NCBI RefSeq assembly: GCF_011683915.1 | Contig: NZ_JAAQPH010000004.1 | Location: 270,249 to 334,248 of the forward strand | Origin: Pelagibius litoralis | Lineage (GTDB): Bacteria; Pseudomonadota; Alphaproteobacteria; Kiloniellales; Kiloniellaceae | Direction: 5' to 3' | Length of the DNA stretch: 64,000 nt | Part shown: positions 43,941 to 51,595 of the stretch, piece by piece | Layout of the letters: every line of letters begins with the position of its first letter | Position numbering within the stretch: the stretch's first letter is position 1 | Translations under genes and position numbers: made by a program | The notes under the pieces: model-generated | Databases searched by the model: none | What the model saw: only the letters and a program-made list of their open reading frames with translations | What the model was told of the DNA's origin: nothing

Positions 43941-44000
43941 GATGGCGGTGGAAAAAGCAAAGAAAGGAAGAGCAGGAAATGTACAGCCCTAAAAGTGGAG
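43941..44000. repeat. Repeated lysE upstream block, copy A2
   Basis: The piece GGAAAAAGCAAAGAAAGGAA to GTACAGCCCTAAAAG aligns with A1 (40870-40990) and A3 (44810-44936), though the rest of the block is lost. Confidence 0.6.
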
Positions 44001-44207
44001 TGGTGAGGACCCCCAGCGCCGATGGTGCACTGCCATCGCATCGGCTGTCGGGTATTTGAGATTCCTCCAAGTGTGGTCACGTTGACAATGCCTCTATGTC
44101 GTAGGAAGCATCTTGGGGCAAAATGCGGAAGCTTCGTGTTTCGCTAAGTCCTTGTGAGAAGGCACAATCTATTGATCGACATCCAAATTTAGTTTGAGGG
44201 GTGCACA

Positions 44208-44801
44208 ATGCAGCCGGCTGAGAAAGATGGTCAGTTATTCGTAATCATTCAGGACATTACATATGATAGCGGTGAGGGAGACGAAGAGGAAGAAAGCGAA
44301 AAGTATCGTGTCAGTCTAGAAAAAGAGTTCAATGTTACATTTGAAAACGTGAACATTGGGCCCAGCGTAGATATTCCTGCATTTTTGACGACAATCGCTA
44401 CAACGATGGTGCCATTGTGGTCCGTGATTCTAGGTGCTTTTTTTCTTGGAAAGCCGATAAAGGAAAACTTAGACGCTTGGTGTGAAATTGGCCACCGAGT
44501 CCGTGAATTCTTTGCGCATCCTGTTGTTCTTTCAAAACGCGGAGCGTCGGTAATTGCGGTAGAGGCAATACTTGAGGAAATGGACAGAGCGCCGAAGTCG
44601 ATCCAGCTCTTGAGCTATCGATCTATTCTTTATGGTGATAAAGCCAAACTCAGGTCGCTGGAGACTTCAAGCGAGATATCTGAGACACCGGAAACCCTCC
44701 TTCTTGGTTTTGTTCTCCATGTATTCGAAATTGAGGCCGATGGTCAAAAGTATCGGGTTGGTGTTAACGGCCAGGACACCGACATTATTGAGATAGAATG
44801 A
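44208..44801 (+). CDS. Unknown protein with one transmembrane helix
   Basis: The 197-residue product has an acidic N-terminus (SGEGDEEEESEKY), a central hydrophobic helix (about residues 55-77, IPAFLTTIATTMVPLWSVILGAFFLG) and a C-terminal domain with an EIGHRVREFFAHPVV segment. No family is recognised. The AT-richer DNA and GAGGGG site before the ATG show it is an independent, probably acquired gene. It could be a membrane-anchored effector or an immunity-type protein; this is only an inference from the layout. Confidence 0.6.
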   Translation: MQPAEKDGQLFVIIQDITYDSGEGDEEEESEKYRVSLEKEFNVTFENVNIGPSVDIPAFLTTIATTMVPLWSVILGAFFLGKPIKENLDAWCEIGHRVREFFAHPVVLSKRGASVIAVEAILEEMDRAPKSIQLLSYRSILYGDKAKLRSLETSSEISETPETLLLGFVLHVFEIEADGQKYRVGVNGQDTDIIEIE

Positions 44802-44806
44802 TTGAA

Positions 44807-44842
44807 TTAGGCGACAAAGAGTTCCGGAATGACGGCAAACAT
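44807..44842 (-). pseudogene. Truncated start of a LysE-family gene
   Basis: ATG 44842 opens M-F-A-V-I-P-E-L-F-V-A and then a stop, matching the first codons (M-L-A-V-N-P-E-L-F-A-A) of the intact lysE at 40269-40898. Only the very start and its upstream block remain. Confidence 0.75.
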
Positions 44843-44936
44843 GGCTTTCCTGTCCTTGTTTTCTGAGCGGCCAGCAGCGGCTGGGAAACGCAAAGATAGG
44901 ATGATTGGCGGATGTATAGCCTAAATCGTCGGGCGG
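44810..44936. repeat. Repeated lysE upstream block, copy A3
   Basis: This copy of the block contains GCAGCGGCTGGGAAACGCAA and GGATGTATAGCCTAAA and includes the truncated lysE start. It aligns with A1 at 40870-40990. Confidence 0.75.
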
Positions 44937-45069
44937 GAAGGCAATCGTTGGTGTCTGCAGAAGCGGGCGAAGAGCGCATAGAGAATGCCAACCCGTAAAG
45001 CGTTTCAAAATGTCAAACAATGCCAAACTGGTGATGCGAGTAAGCTAGCTGGTCGCAAAAAGGCCGGTG

Positions 45070-45804
45070 TTAGAATGGGATCTCGTCGTCCAGGTCCTCT
45101 TGTGGTTTAGGGAGATTTTTTTGGGGACCTTCTATTTTTTTTCGCTCTTCCCAAGGAGGCAAAACATCCCCTACTTTTTTCGCTTTCTCGATCCAATCGA
45201 AAACTCGATCAATCGTTTTTTGTAGAGGCTTTAATTCTTCGTTCACTTCTCTAGCAGCACGAGCTGTTTCAATCGCGAATGCATAAAACGCTTCCGTTCG
45301 GGTACGATTGCGGTCAACTTCCGCAGCGAACATATTGAGTTTGGCGAACAAAGACTCGCGCTTGTTTTCAGGCATAGAAAGCTCATTCAACTTACCTCTT
45401 ATAGCATTGATCAACGTGTGAATCGTCTCACGCGCAGCTGCATCGAGCACGATAGTATTTTGTGAGCCTATTTTAAGGCGTCGCGCCGCTTCCATCATGA
45501 TCTTCTGAGAGGCTATCTCAGCGTTTCGGCGGAAATCTTGAAAGAAATCCGCAAACTCAGAATCTTTCTTCGGCGGATTCCGGTAAGCGATTAGGATGCC
45601 GAGGTTGTGAACTTCGTCGAACGCGGTCAAGGTATCGACGTACCGTCGTTCATAGTACCAACTCTGCACTCGGTCATTGTCCCATTGCTTCTCCATGGCC
45701 TCGTGCCTTCTTTGATGCAGAACAGCGAAAGCAACTTCCGGATCATCTGGGAGGTCGAGGTACTCATCAAGGAATTCGCTATGTTCCTTCTCATCGTTGC
45801 TCAT
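45070..45804 (-). CDS. Unknown helical protein ending in an SSB-like acidic tip
   Basis: The 244-residue protein (from ATG 45804) is rich in Glu, Lys and Arg and predicted helical throughout, with few hydrophobic segments. Its last residues are D-L-D-D-E-I-P-F, which match the conserved acidic C-terminal tip of bacterial SSB (DDDIPF-type) that docks RecQ, PriA, exonuclease I and other repair partners. No other domain is recognised. The gene is AT-rich and stands alone, divergent from a HEPN-like gene, inside the accessory island. It may be an SSB-mimicking decoy or a recruiter of SSB-binding proteins; this is inferred from the tip only. Confidence 0.6.
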   Translation of the reverse strand: MSNDEKEHSEFLDEYLDLPDDPEVAFAVLHQRRHEAMEKQWDNDRVQSWYYERRYVDTLTAFDEVHNLGILIAYRNPPKKDSEFADFFQDFRRNAEIASQKIMMEAARRLKIGSQNTIVLDAAARETIHTLINAIRGKLNELSMPENKRESLFAKLNMFAAEVDRNRTRTEAFYAFAIETARAAREVNEELKPLQKTIDRVFDWIEKAKKVGDVLPPWEERKKIEGPQKNLPKPQEDLDDEIPF

Positions 45805-46162
45805 GAAGAGCACCCTTCTTTGTTTGGTTGATTCGCGACTCTATGTTACGGCAACAGAGCAAGAGTAAGCAGTATGCTTCCCAGTGTTGCGTCAAATCTC
45901 CCCCAATATAAAAAGCTAAAGCTCGAGAAGTCCTGGCACTACCACAAGGGACTTAACACACCCTGACGCTGAGGCATGTGTCGATGTCCGATAGTCAATT
46001 GTGTATCGAATATGATGCGCAGTTATAGCTTATCGACAGTGACTTGTGCCTAGTATGGATTAGATGGGGATTGTTTTGAATTCCCATGCATAAGGTGTTC
46101 ACTGTCTGATTCTCCCGTAGGTTCAGTAATAGCGTAAACGTAAATGTTCTCAGGTATGCACA
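45805..46162. other. AT-rich divergent intergenic region
   Basis: The 358 bases between two divergent unknown genes hold no convincing gene, promoter pair or repeat that I can identify beyond general AT-richness; the promoters of both genes must lie here. Confidence 0.6.
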
Positions 46163-46768
46163 ATGACCAAAGAGATCTCAGATGGATTCAAATGGCCTTC
46201 AAAAGGCGACCGCTTGCTGCGGGCTGAAAACGATTGGGACAAAAGCGTTACCTTCGCGGAGCACGATATAGCGAGAGACGTCCATATATGGGACGGATAT
46301 ATGCGCGCTGGTGCTGTGCTAGTCGAACAATGCCAACTTAGCAAAGACAGAGTTGACCGGCACGAGCTTATCTATCCAATACTGTTTTGCTATCGCCATG
46401 GACTGGAACTCGCCATGAAATGGATTATCGGACAATATGGGGGATGGGCAGGCATTCAAATAGACGATTATCTTCACCATGACTTATGGAAACTATGGAC
46501 GGCATGCAAGAAGGTTATGGTTGAAGTTGGTTCAGCTGAAGAAATCGACGGGCTTCATGCAACCGAGCAGGTGGTGCGAGATTTTCATGAACTAGACAAA
46601 GGATCGTTTTCATTCAGGTACTCGCGGGATCTGAATGGCATGACAATTCGGCTACCGGATGTGCCGTTCGATCTCGCAAACATCAAAGAAGTGATGGAGG
46701 CAGTGAACAATCTCTTTACCGGGGCGGATGGCCAACTCGACTACAACACGGGCTCTTTTGAATGGTAG
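46163..46768 (+). CDS. Unknown protein, possibly HEPN-like
   Basis: The 201-residue product is mainly helical. The arrangement PILFCYRHGLELAMKWIIGQ (helix with R-H-x-x-E-L pattern) followed by HHDLWKLWTACKKV and FRYSRDLNG resembles the HEPN-like layout of proteins from accessory and defence regions. HEPN proteins are often ribonucleases or their antitoxins. The catalytic R-x4-6-H motif is not clear here, so the call is weak. The gene has island-type AT-rich composition. Confidence 0.45.
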   Translation: MTKEISDGFKWPSKGDRLLRAENDWDKSVTFAEHDIARDVHIWDGYMRAGAVLVEQCQLSKDRVDRHELIYPILFCYRHGLELAMKWIIGQYGGWAGIQIDDYLHHDLWKLWTACKKVMVEVGSAEEIDGLHATEQVVRDFHELDKGSFSFRYSRDLNGMTIRLPDVPFDLANIKEVMEAVNNLFTGADGQLDYNTGSFEW

Positions 46769-46786
46769 AGGAGCTGTTAAAGAGCG

Positions 46787-47563
46787 TCAGTGAGCTGAGT
46801 TCGGGCTGATGATTCGAAGCCCTTCAAACCAGTTGTTGTCGAGTTGCTTCGTGTTAAAAGGCACCGACCCTGAGTCGATTGCATTCAGACACTGGGACGC
46901 CGCCGAGTCGGCCCCGGACAGCACCTTGTTCACAATGTCACTTTTGTTTGTATCCCCGCTTGCGTAAATCAGCTGCACATTCCCAGGGAGGTAATCGGGG
47001 CCATCAACCGGCTTGGTCCTTTTATTGTAAGCGTCGATGTTCCCAAGATCAGAATCGACAATCATCCCAATTCTGATGTCAGGTTCAACAAGGTTTTTGA
47101 TTTTTAGATGCTCCAGTGCAGCTAACCAGCCGAAGTTTTCCGGGCTTGATTTAATTTCCAGATACTCCAGGCAAAACGGCACATGGTACTGCCAATATCG
47201 CGTAAACCCCTCCTTCTCTGGAATTAATACGTGCTGAACAATAACGATTCCGACCACGGAAACTTTTTTGCCCTGGATACGACGGGTATTGGTATCGACG
47301 GCGCATATGAAGTCGAAATTCTTTGCAAGAGCCGGGGATGAGTCGAAAGAAACGTCGGGACTAGACTGAGGAATTCGGGAAAGGATTTTAGGTCCCTTGG
47401 GTCGGTCGTAGTTGACTTCTGAGTAGACATTTAACATGTCGTTCTCAAAGCGGATTTCGCCCGTTTGAGGGTCAACCGTCAGAGCAATTTCACTGACTTC
47501 CCCCTTAGTTGTCGCCAGGATTTGCTCATTACGCGTTTTTTTGGTGTCTCGCTTCTTTGCCAT
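46787..47563 (-). CDS. Unknown protein, possible RNase H-like fold
   Basis: The 258-residue protein has a central layout of alternating strands and helices: FDFICAVDTNT (first Asp), VVGIVIVQ, WLAALEHLKI, RIGMIVDSDLGNIDAYN (Asp) and VQLIYASGDTNK (Asp). Spacing of these Asp residues on predicted strands is reminiscent of an RNase H fold, but I do not recognise a family. The N-terminus is basic (KKRDTKKTRNEQ). It is AT-rich and convergent with the HEPN-like gene (18-base gap). Confidence 0.4.
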   Translation of the reverse strand: MAKKRDTKKTRNEQILATTKGEVSEIALTVDPQTGEIRFENDMLNVYSEVNYDRPKGPKILSRIPQSSPDVSFDSSPALAKNFDFICAVDTNTRRIQGKKVSVVGIVIVQHVLIPEKEGFTRYWQYHVPFCLEYLEIKSSPENFGWLAALEHLKIKNLVEPDIRIGMIVDSDLGNIDAYNKRTKPVDGPDYLPGNVQLIYASGDTNKSDIVNKVLSGADSAASQCLNAIDSGSVPFNTKQLDNNWFEGLRIISPNSAH

Positions 47564-47613
47564 AACGGGCTCCTTGTAGGGGCATTGCTTTGCGAGCGGT
47601 AATCTCCCAACGT

Positions 47614-47697
47614 CCTCACCTTCAACCGGTGGCCTTTGGTTTCGCGGAGAAATTCCATGCCGGCGGCCTCCGGGGCTTCGTGGGGCTGGGGTGCGTC
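47614..47697 (-). pseudogene. Remnant of an XRE regulator C-terminus
   Basis: In one frame the DNA reads A-P-E-A-A-G-M-E-F-L-R-E-T-K-G-H-R-L-K-V-R, matching E-T-L-E-Q-A-G-I-E-F-L-P-E-T-K-T-K-G of the intact XRE gene at 48811-49047. The N-terminal helix-turn-helix is absent. Confidence 0.6.
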
Positions 47698-47800
47698 ATT
47701 GCCGTGCGAGGGAAAGGTTCACACCCAGGGCGATGAGGATACCGCCGCCGATCCGCTGAACGACACGGGCGATGCGGTCCGATGACTTCAGCCGCCGCAT
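47696..47800 (-). pseudogene. Remnant of a LysE-family C-terminus
   Basis: The frame reads R-R-L-K-S-S-D-R-I-A-R-V-V-Q-R-I-G-G-G-I-L-I-A-L-G and ends S-L-A-R-Q stop, the typical LysE/RhtB tail. The rest of the gene is missing; it is not the partner of the start remnant at 44807, whose order is reversed. Confidence 0.55.
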
Positions 47801-47838
47801 GACTGAATGGGATGTCCAACGTCTTGCTCACCGCATTG

Positions 47839-48675
47839 CTACAGAAGATCAACCGATTGCAGCGGCCACTTGGCGACGGCAGCCCGCGCCGCTTCGTCGT
47901 CGGCAAAAAGGTTTGGGTTAGCAACAAGCCGTATAACTTTGCCAAACTCTTCGAATTGGTAGCTTTGCTCGTTTACGAATCCTATGAAATGGACGCGCTC
48001 TTGGGCGTATCTGGCGCCGTGCAAACTAGTCCTTTTGTTGAAGACACCCGAGATAACGTTCCCTTGCCAAAAGTGGCGAACATTTTCTGGGACATACTCA
48101 CCACCCAAAGCAATATGGATGCAATCGTAATGGTCGGGGCCGAAGAACAACTCTCTAGAATCAACTAGAATGGTATGGAGGGCCCCGGAAGGCCTAGGGA
48201 ACTTAATGGGACGATCATCTCGCTCACATTTCTGACAGATGCGCTCAATGGCTTTAAGTGTCTCTGCTTCAGGCGATTGTCGAGGGTCGCTTGCCCCGGT
48301 ATGCAAAAGGAGGCTGCTTATTGCAACGTCGCTTCCTTGTTGGAACTTGCGTGTAGATTCTTTGATCGCCGCAGTTTCCTCCAGTCGCATCAACTCGACC
48401 GCCCACTCTTGGTCGCCGGACGTAAAGCCAAAGTCCAGTGTTGATTTACCTTCGCCCGGAATCTCATAAGAAGGTTGGATGCCGACGCGATGTAGCGAGT
48501 AGGCGAAGCGTAGCTCAAACAATCGGCCTTTGTTCTTGCGTGTTATGCCTCCATTTCTTTTGATATCTGCGACAAGTCCTGCCGCCCAGCTCTGACTTGA
48601 TAGTTCTTCCATGAATGCTTGAGAGCATTCAGCCTCATCCGCGGAAAGATAGTCCCAAGAGTTATCGTTGGTCAT
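47839..48675 (-). CDS. Unknown protein, possible PD-(D/E)XK nuclease-like
   Basis: The protein is about 278 residues from ATG 48675 (MTNDNSWDYLS). The region GRLFELRFAYSLHRVGIQ, STLDFGF and WAVELMRLEET has the E ... D ... E-x-x spacing of a PD-(D/E)XK-like core, although the expected Lys is not present. The rest, including LHTILVDSRELFFG and IHIALGG, does not match a family that I recognise. Its AT-rich DNA and island position support a defence or mobile-element role, but this is only inferred. Confidence 0.45.
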   Translation of the reverse strand: MTNDNSWDYLSADEAECSQAFMEELSSQSWAAGLVADIKRNGGITRKNKGRLFELRFAYSLHRVGIQPSYEIPGEGKSTLDFGFTSGDQEWAVELMRLEETAAIKESTRKFQQGSDVAISSLLLHTGASDPRQSPEAETLKAIERICQKCERDDRPIKFPRPSGALHTILVDSRELFFGPDHYDCIHIALGGEYVPENVRHFWQGNVISGVFNKRTSLHGARYAQERVHFIGFVNEQSYQFEEFGKVIRLVANPNLFADDEAARAAVAKWPLQSVDLL

Positions 48676-48810
48676 AGGTGCCACTGCGAACCTCGGCGTT
48701 TTGTCTAATAACACCAGAGTCTTTGTTAGGGACAAAGCTCCGTTGTGACAGTTGAGCGGCTAGGCGATTGAGGTTTGCTGGTGTTACCAGCAGAACTATG
48801 GTCGCCTCTT

Positions 48811-49047
48811 TTATTGTTTCCTCACCCTTAACCCCGGGCCTTTGGTTTTGGTTTCGGGGAGGAATTCTATGCCGGCCTGCTCCAGGGTTTCCTGAAGCGC
48901 GATGAGGTTGTTGGGGTGGGGCTCGTGGGCGCCGCGTTCGAAATTGGCGACGGTCGCGCGGGTAAGGCCGGAGGCCTCGGCGAGGTCGGTCTGCGTCCAG
49001 TCCAGCAGGACGCGGGCAGCGCGGCATAGGATAGGGGAGAAACTCAT
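48811..49047 (-). CDS. XRE-family helix-turn-helix regulator
   Basis: The protein is 78 residues from ATG 49047 (MSFSPILCRAARVLLDWTQTDLAEASGLTRATVANFERG), with a complete HTH (W-T-Q-T-D-L-A-E-A-S-G-L-T-R-A-T-V-A-N-F-E-R-G). A 35-bp palindrome lies 53 bases upstream of its start, a typical autoregulatory operator. A truncated relative lies at 47614-47697. The frame is open to 49116, but ATG 49047 has AAGGG upstream and matches the family start. Confidence 0.85.
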   Translation of the reverse strand: MSFSPILCRAARVLLDWTQTDLAEASGLTRATVANFERGAHEPHPNNLIALQETLEQAGIEFLPETKTKGPGLRVRKQ

Positions 49048-49099
49048 CCGGCCCTTGTTCTCATAAACCAATTGACGGCCCGACACCGGCCTGATACTC

Positions 49100-49134
49100 A
49101 TTTTAAAGTTTAGCACCGTGCTAAATTTTAAAAT
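49100..49134. promoter_or_regulatory. 35-bp operator palindrome of the XRE regulator
   Basis: The palindrome is centred at 49117 around TTTAGCAC-C-GTGCTAAA, with 17-base arms and one mismatch. It lies upstream of the XRE start (49047) and ahead of the divergent gene at 49211, so it may control both. Confidence 0.7.
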
Positions 49135-49210
49135 CTGCTAAGCGGCGCGGAAAGGTGCTACCAACACCGACCCGCGCCTGACCGTAACCCGACTTGTTAG
49201 GAGTCAGGCC

Positions 49211-50008
49211 ATGGCTACTTCGGCTTGTAACATAGATTCCTGCCCGCCCGAAAACGATACCCCGGAAAACCAACCCGAAAACCAACCCGAAAACCGACCC
49301 GAAAACGATCCCGCAGACGCAGTAAGCGCCCCGGATGACGGCGGCGGCGGCGGCAAGCGCCGGACGGCTGCGGGATGGGCCCCCGGGTCAAGCCCGAGGG
49401 TGACGGCTGAGGGGGGCCGCCCGCTGGATACGCGGATCGAGTCCGCGCATGAGGTTGGGGCGGCGGAAGGCCCCGCCCCGGCGGAAGCCGTCTCCCGCCG
49501 CTCCCTGCTGGCCGCCGCCGCCGCCCTGCCCGCCCTGGGGCTGGCCCTGCCGGCCCTCGCCGCCCTGGCCGCGCGCCCTGCCGATGCGGGGCTGCCCAAC
49601 CCCGACGCCGAGCTGTTCCGCCGCATCGCGGTGGCCCTGGAGCGGCGCAAGGTCTACGCCCGCGCCCGGCGCCTGCGCCAGCGCCTGCACGATATCCGCG
49701 ATGCCCGCAGGGGCTATGACACCTCCCACATGCTGCCGGCGCCCTGGCGCGAACCGCTCGGCCCCGGCGACCGGGACGCATGGCTTCACGACCGCGACCT
49801 CTTCTACCGCTATGGCGAGGCGGTGCGCGATGCCGTCGCCGTCCCGGCGCGCACGGTCGCCGGGCTGTACGCCAAGCTCGACCTCGCCGTCGTCGCCGCG
49901 CGGCGCGGCACCGGGCGCATCTACATGTACGAGGACCGCGAGTGGCTGGAGGCCGCCCTGGAAGACCTGAGGGGTCTGGCGGCGGGGCAAGGCGGGCCGA
50001 CAGGGTAG
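49211..50008 (+). CDS. Unknown protein with Tat-like signal and repeat-built N-terminus
   Basis: The product is 265 residues. Residues about 13-36 are a tandem P-E-N-Q/R/D repeat, and residues about 56-66 are encoded by a half of the dispersed palindromic repeat. Then comes a Tat-like motif S-R-R-S-L-L followed by a hydrophobic stretch (about residues 100-118), so a secretion signal sits unusually far inside. The mature part is Arg-rich and helical, of unknown family. TTAGGAG precedes ATG 49211. The true start may be closer to the SRRS motif. Confidence 0.6.
   Translation: MATSACNIDSCPPENDTPENQPENQPENRPENDPADAVSAPDDGGGGGKRRTAAGWAPGSSPRVTAEGGRPLDTRIESAHEVGAAEGPAPAEAVSRRSLLAAAAALPALGLALPALAALAARPADAGLPNPDAELFRRIAVALERRKVYARARRLRQRLHDIRDARRGYDTSHMLPAPWREPLGPGDRDAWLHDRDLFYRYGEAVRDAVAVPARTVAGLYAKLDLAVVAARRGTGRIYMYEDREWLEAALEDLRGLAAGQGGPTG
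49255..49312 (+). repeat. 12-bp tandem repeat inside the coding region
   Basis: Units of CCCGAAAACCAA type occur about four times and code the P-E-N repeat near the start of the protein. Confidence 0.75.
49376..49404 (+). repeat. Half dispersed palindrome inside a coding region
   Basis: The sequence around GGGTCAAGCCCGAGGGTGAC aligns with the right half of the CCGGACTTGATCCGG-type elements at 40196-40222, 52584-52610 and 55915-55941. It is read in frame. Confidence 0.65.
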
Positions 50009-50019
50009 GAAACAAAAAG

Positions 50020-50137
50020 CCCCCTCACCCCGGCCCTCTCCCACGCAGGGGAGAGGGGGAACCGAAAGAGGGCGGCTGTCATTCCCTCTCCCCTTGTGGG
50101 AGAGGGAGGGGCCCACGTAGTGGGAGGGTGAGGGGGA
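50020..50137. repeat. CT-rich dispersed repeat with nested hairpins
   Basis: The block holds two hairpins (CCCTCTCCCACG with CAGGGGAGAGGG; CCCTCTCCCC with GTGGGAGAGGG) inside outer arms CCCCTCACCC and GGGTGAGGGG. It resembles the common alphaproteobacterial repeat family and sits after the Tat-signal gene. Confidence 0.7.
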
Positions 50138-50176
50138 ACCGCTCCCCGTACAGCGCAAGCGCGGGACAGGCCCGCG

Positions 50177-50743
50177 TTACGGGATGAGATGCCCGATCAG
50201 CAGCTTCACGAACAGCACCGGCACGAACCACTCGAGTCCCGGCGTCGCCCCCAGCACGCCGAGCGCCAGCCCGGTTGCGGCCAGAAAGGATATCACCGCC
50301 ACCGGCAGCTTCAGGCGGCGCGGCGTTGCCAGCACCGCAACCATCGCGGTGACGAGAAGGGCGGAAACCGCCGCCGCGTAGGTCACGTCGAAGCCGTCGC
50401 CCCGGAACGCCCAGGCGACAATGCCGATGTGCAGCAGGTGAAGGCTGACGAAGGACGCAAGCTGGGCGGTGGTCACGCCGGGGCGGTGATACCAGCGCTT
50501 GGTCGTTTCCGTCGCCATGCAGACCGCGCCGCCGATCACGTCGAGCGCCAGGACCGCGCCCAGAACGATGAGCAAGAGGCTCGCGCCCTGCGCGGCGAGG
50601 GCCCAGGCCGTGAGGACCGCGCCCAGGCTGCCCGACCCGATCACCAGGGCGTTTTCCTGCCATCCCATGCCCGGGCCGACGAAACGGTCCCACGATCCGG
50701 GCAGGCCGGAACGGGGCGCGGGAATAACGGCGGAGGGCTCCAT
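50177..50743 (-). CDS. Unknown integral membrane protein
   Basis: The 188-residue product has five to six hydrophobic helices (for example SLLLIVLGAVLALDVIGGAV and LKLPVAVISFLAATGLALGVLGA), with a Trp-containing loop RWYHRPGV. It has no recognised family. AAAGGATCATC precedes ATG 50743. It lies alone between repeats and a HEAT-like gene. Confidence 0.65.
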   Translation of the reverse strand: MEPSAVIPAPRSGLPGSWDRFVGPGMGWQENALVIGSGSLGAVLTAWALAAQGASLLLIVLGAVLALDVIGGAVCMATETTKRWYHRPGVTTAQLASFVSLHLLHIGIVAWAFRGDGFDVTYAAAVSALLVTAMVAVLATPRRLKLPVAVISFLAATGLALGVLGATPGLEWFVPVLFVKLLIGHLIP

Positions 50744-50905
50744 GATGATCCTTTCAGATGACGGGGGTGTTTCGATGGGGGCTTCGACGGGGGTGATGCG
50801 AAATCGCCTGCTTTGCAGGTGTGCGGCAAAGCGGCGGCTTCAAGGCGGGTGCGTCGAAAAAGCGCTGCCGGGCCTTCGGTTTTGATTCCGATTTTGGGGC
50901 GCCCC

Positions 50906-51457
50906 TTAGCCGCCCCGCGCCCAGGGTGCCTGCTTCACGATGTTGCGCAGGCGCGCCCTGACGGCGGCCGCTTCGTCGCCTTGTCCCGCTTCCAGAAGCC
51001 GCGCGACCTCGCCCCGCAGTTCGGTGAACCGCGCCGCCAGCGCGGCCAGCGCATTATAGGACCAGGCCCGCACGAACCTGTTGGGGTCGCCCAGATAGCC
51101 CTGGCTTTTGAACAGGCGCAGCAGGGCTGCCTTGCGGCTTTCGGGAAGGGTGAGGCCCGGCAGCATCTGGAGCAGGTGCAGCCGTGTTTCCCAATGGGCC
51201 TCCCCGTGGGCCGCGTGGTCGAGAAGGTCGAGCAGCGCCTCGCTCTGCTTTTCCGAGAACGTCAGCCCGTCCTCCTGAAACCGCTTCAGCAGCCAGGTCG
51301 CCGCCGCCGACAGCTTGCCGTCTTCCTGTCCCGAAAGATCGCAGAGCTGACGGACCAGCCGCGCATCGGGCGTCAGCCGCGCGGCCAGGGATTCAAGGAC
51401 GTCTTTATGCTTGCCGTCGAAGGCGGCGAGTGCCGCGGCGATGTCCGCCCTGTTCAT
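50906..51457 (-). CDS. Hypothetical protein, HEAT-repeat-like
   Basis: The 183-residue product is all helical with regular Leu spacing (LDLLDHAAHGEAHWETRLHLLQMLPGLTL, then FVRAWSYNALAALAARF), which suggests a small HEAT/ARM-type repeat solenoid. No defined family is recognised. It starts with ATG 51457 and lies 138 bases before the divergent phzF gene. Confidence 0.6.
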   Translation of the reverse strand: MNRADIAAALAAFDGKHKDVLESLAARLTPDARLVRQLCDLSGQEDGKLSAAATWLLKRFQEDGLTFSEKQSEALLDLLDHAAHGEAHWETRLHLLQMLPGLTLPESRKAALLRLFKSQGYLGDPNRFVRAWSYNALAALAARFTELRGEVARLLEAGQGDEAAAVRARLRNIVKQAPWARGG

Positions 51458-51595
51458 GTCTGAAACGCCCCTGCTGCCCGTCGAGCCGATCAGTTTAGAC
51501 TCTTTCGCAGTTTGACGGCACCGGCGCGGCTTGCCCTGGCCCCGCCGGGGGTGTTAAGGCGGCTTGCCGCCGCGATGGATAAGGAAAACCCCGCC

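Noticed and set aside
47812..48168. 118-residue frame in the island, plus strand
   Set aside because: It is antisense to the 47839-48675 gene, which has better composition and a plausible nuclease-like core.
44208..48675. A named defence system
   Set aside because: None of the island proteins shows a full diagnostic domain set of a known system; only weak fold-level resemblances exist, so no system name is given.
40001..50000. CRISPR array
   Set aside because: The repeats found here are long palindromes or tandem repeats without regular unique spacers, and no cas genes are present.
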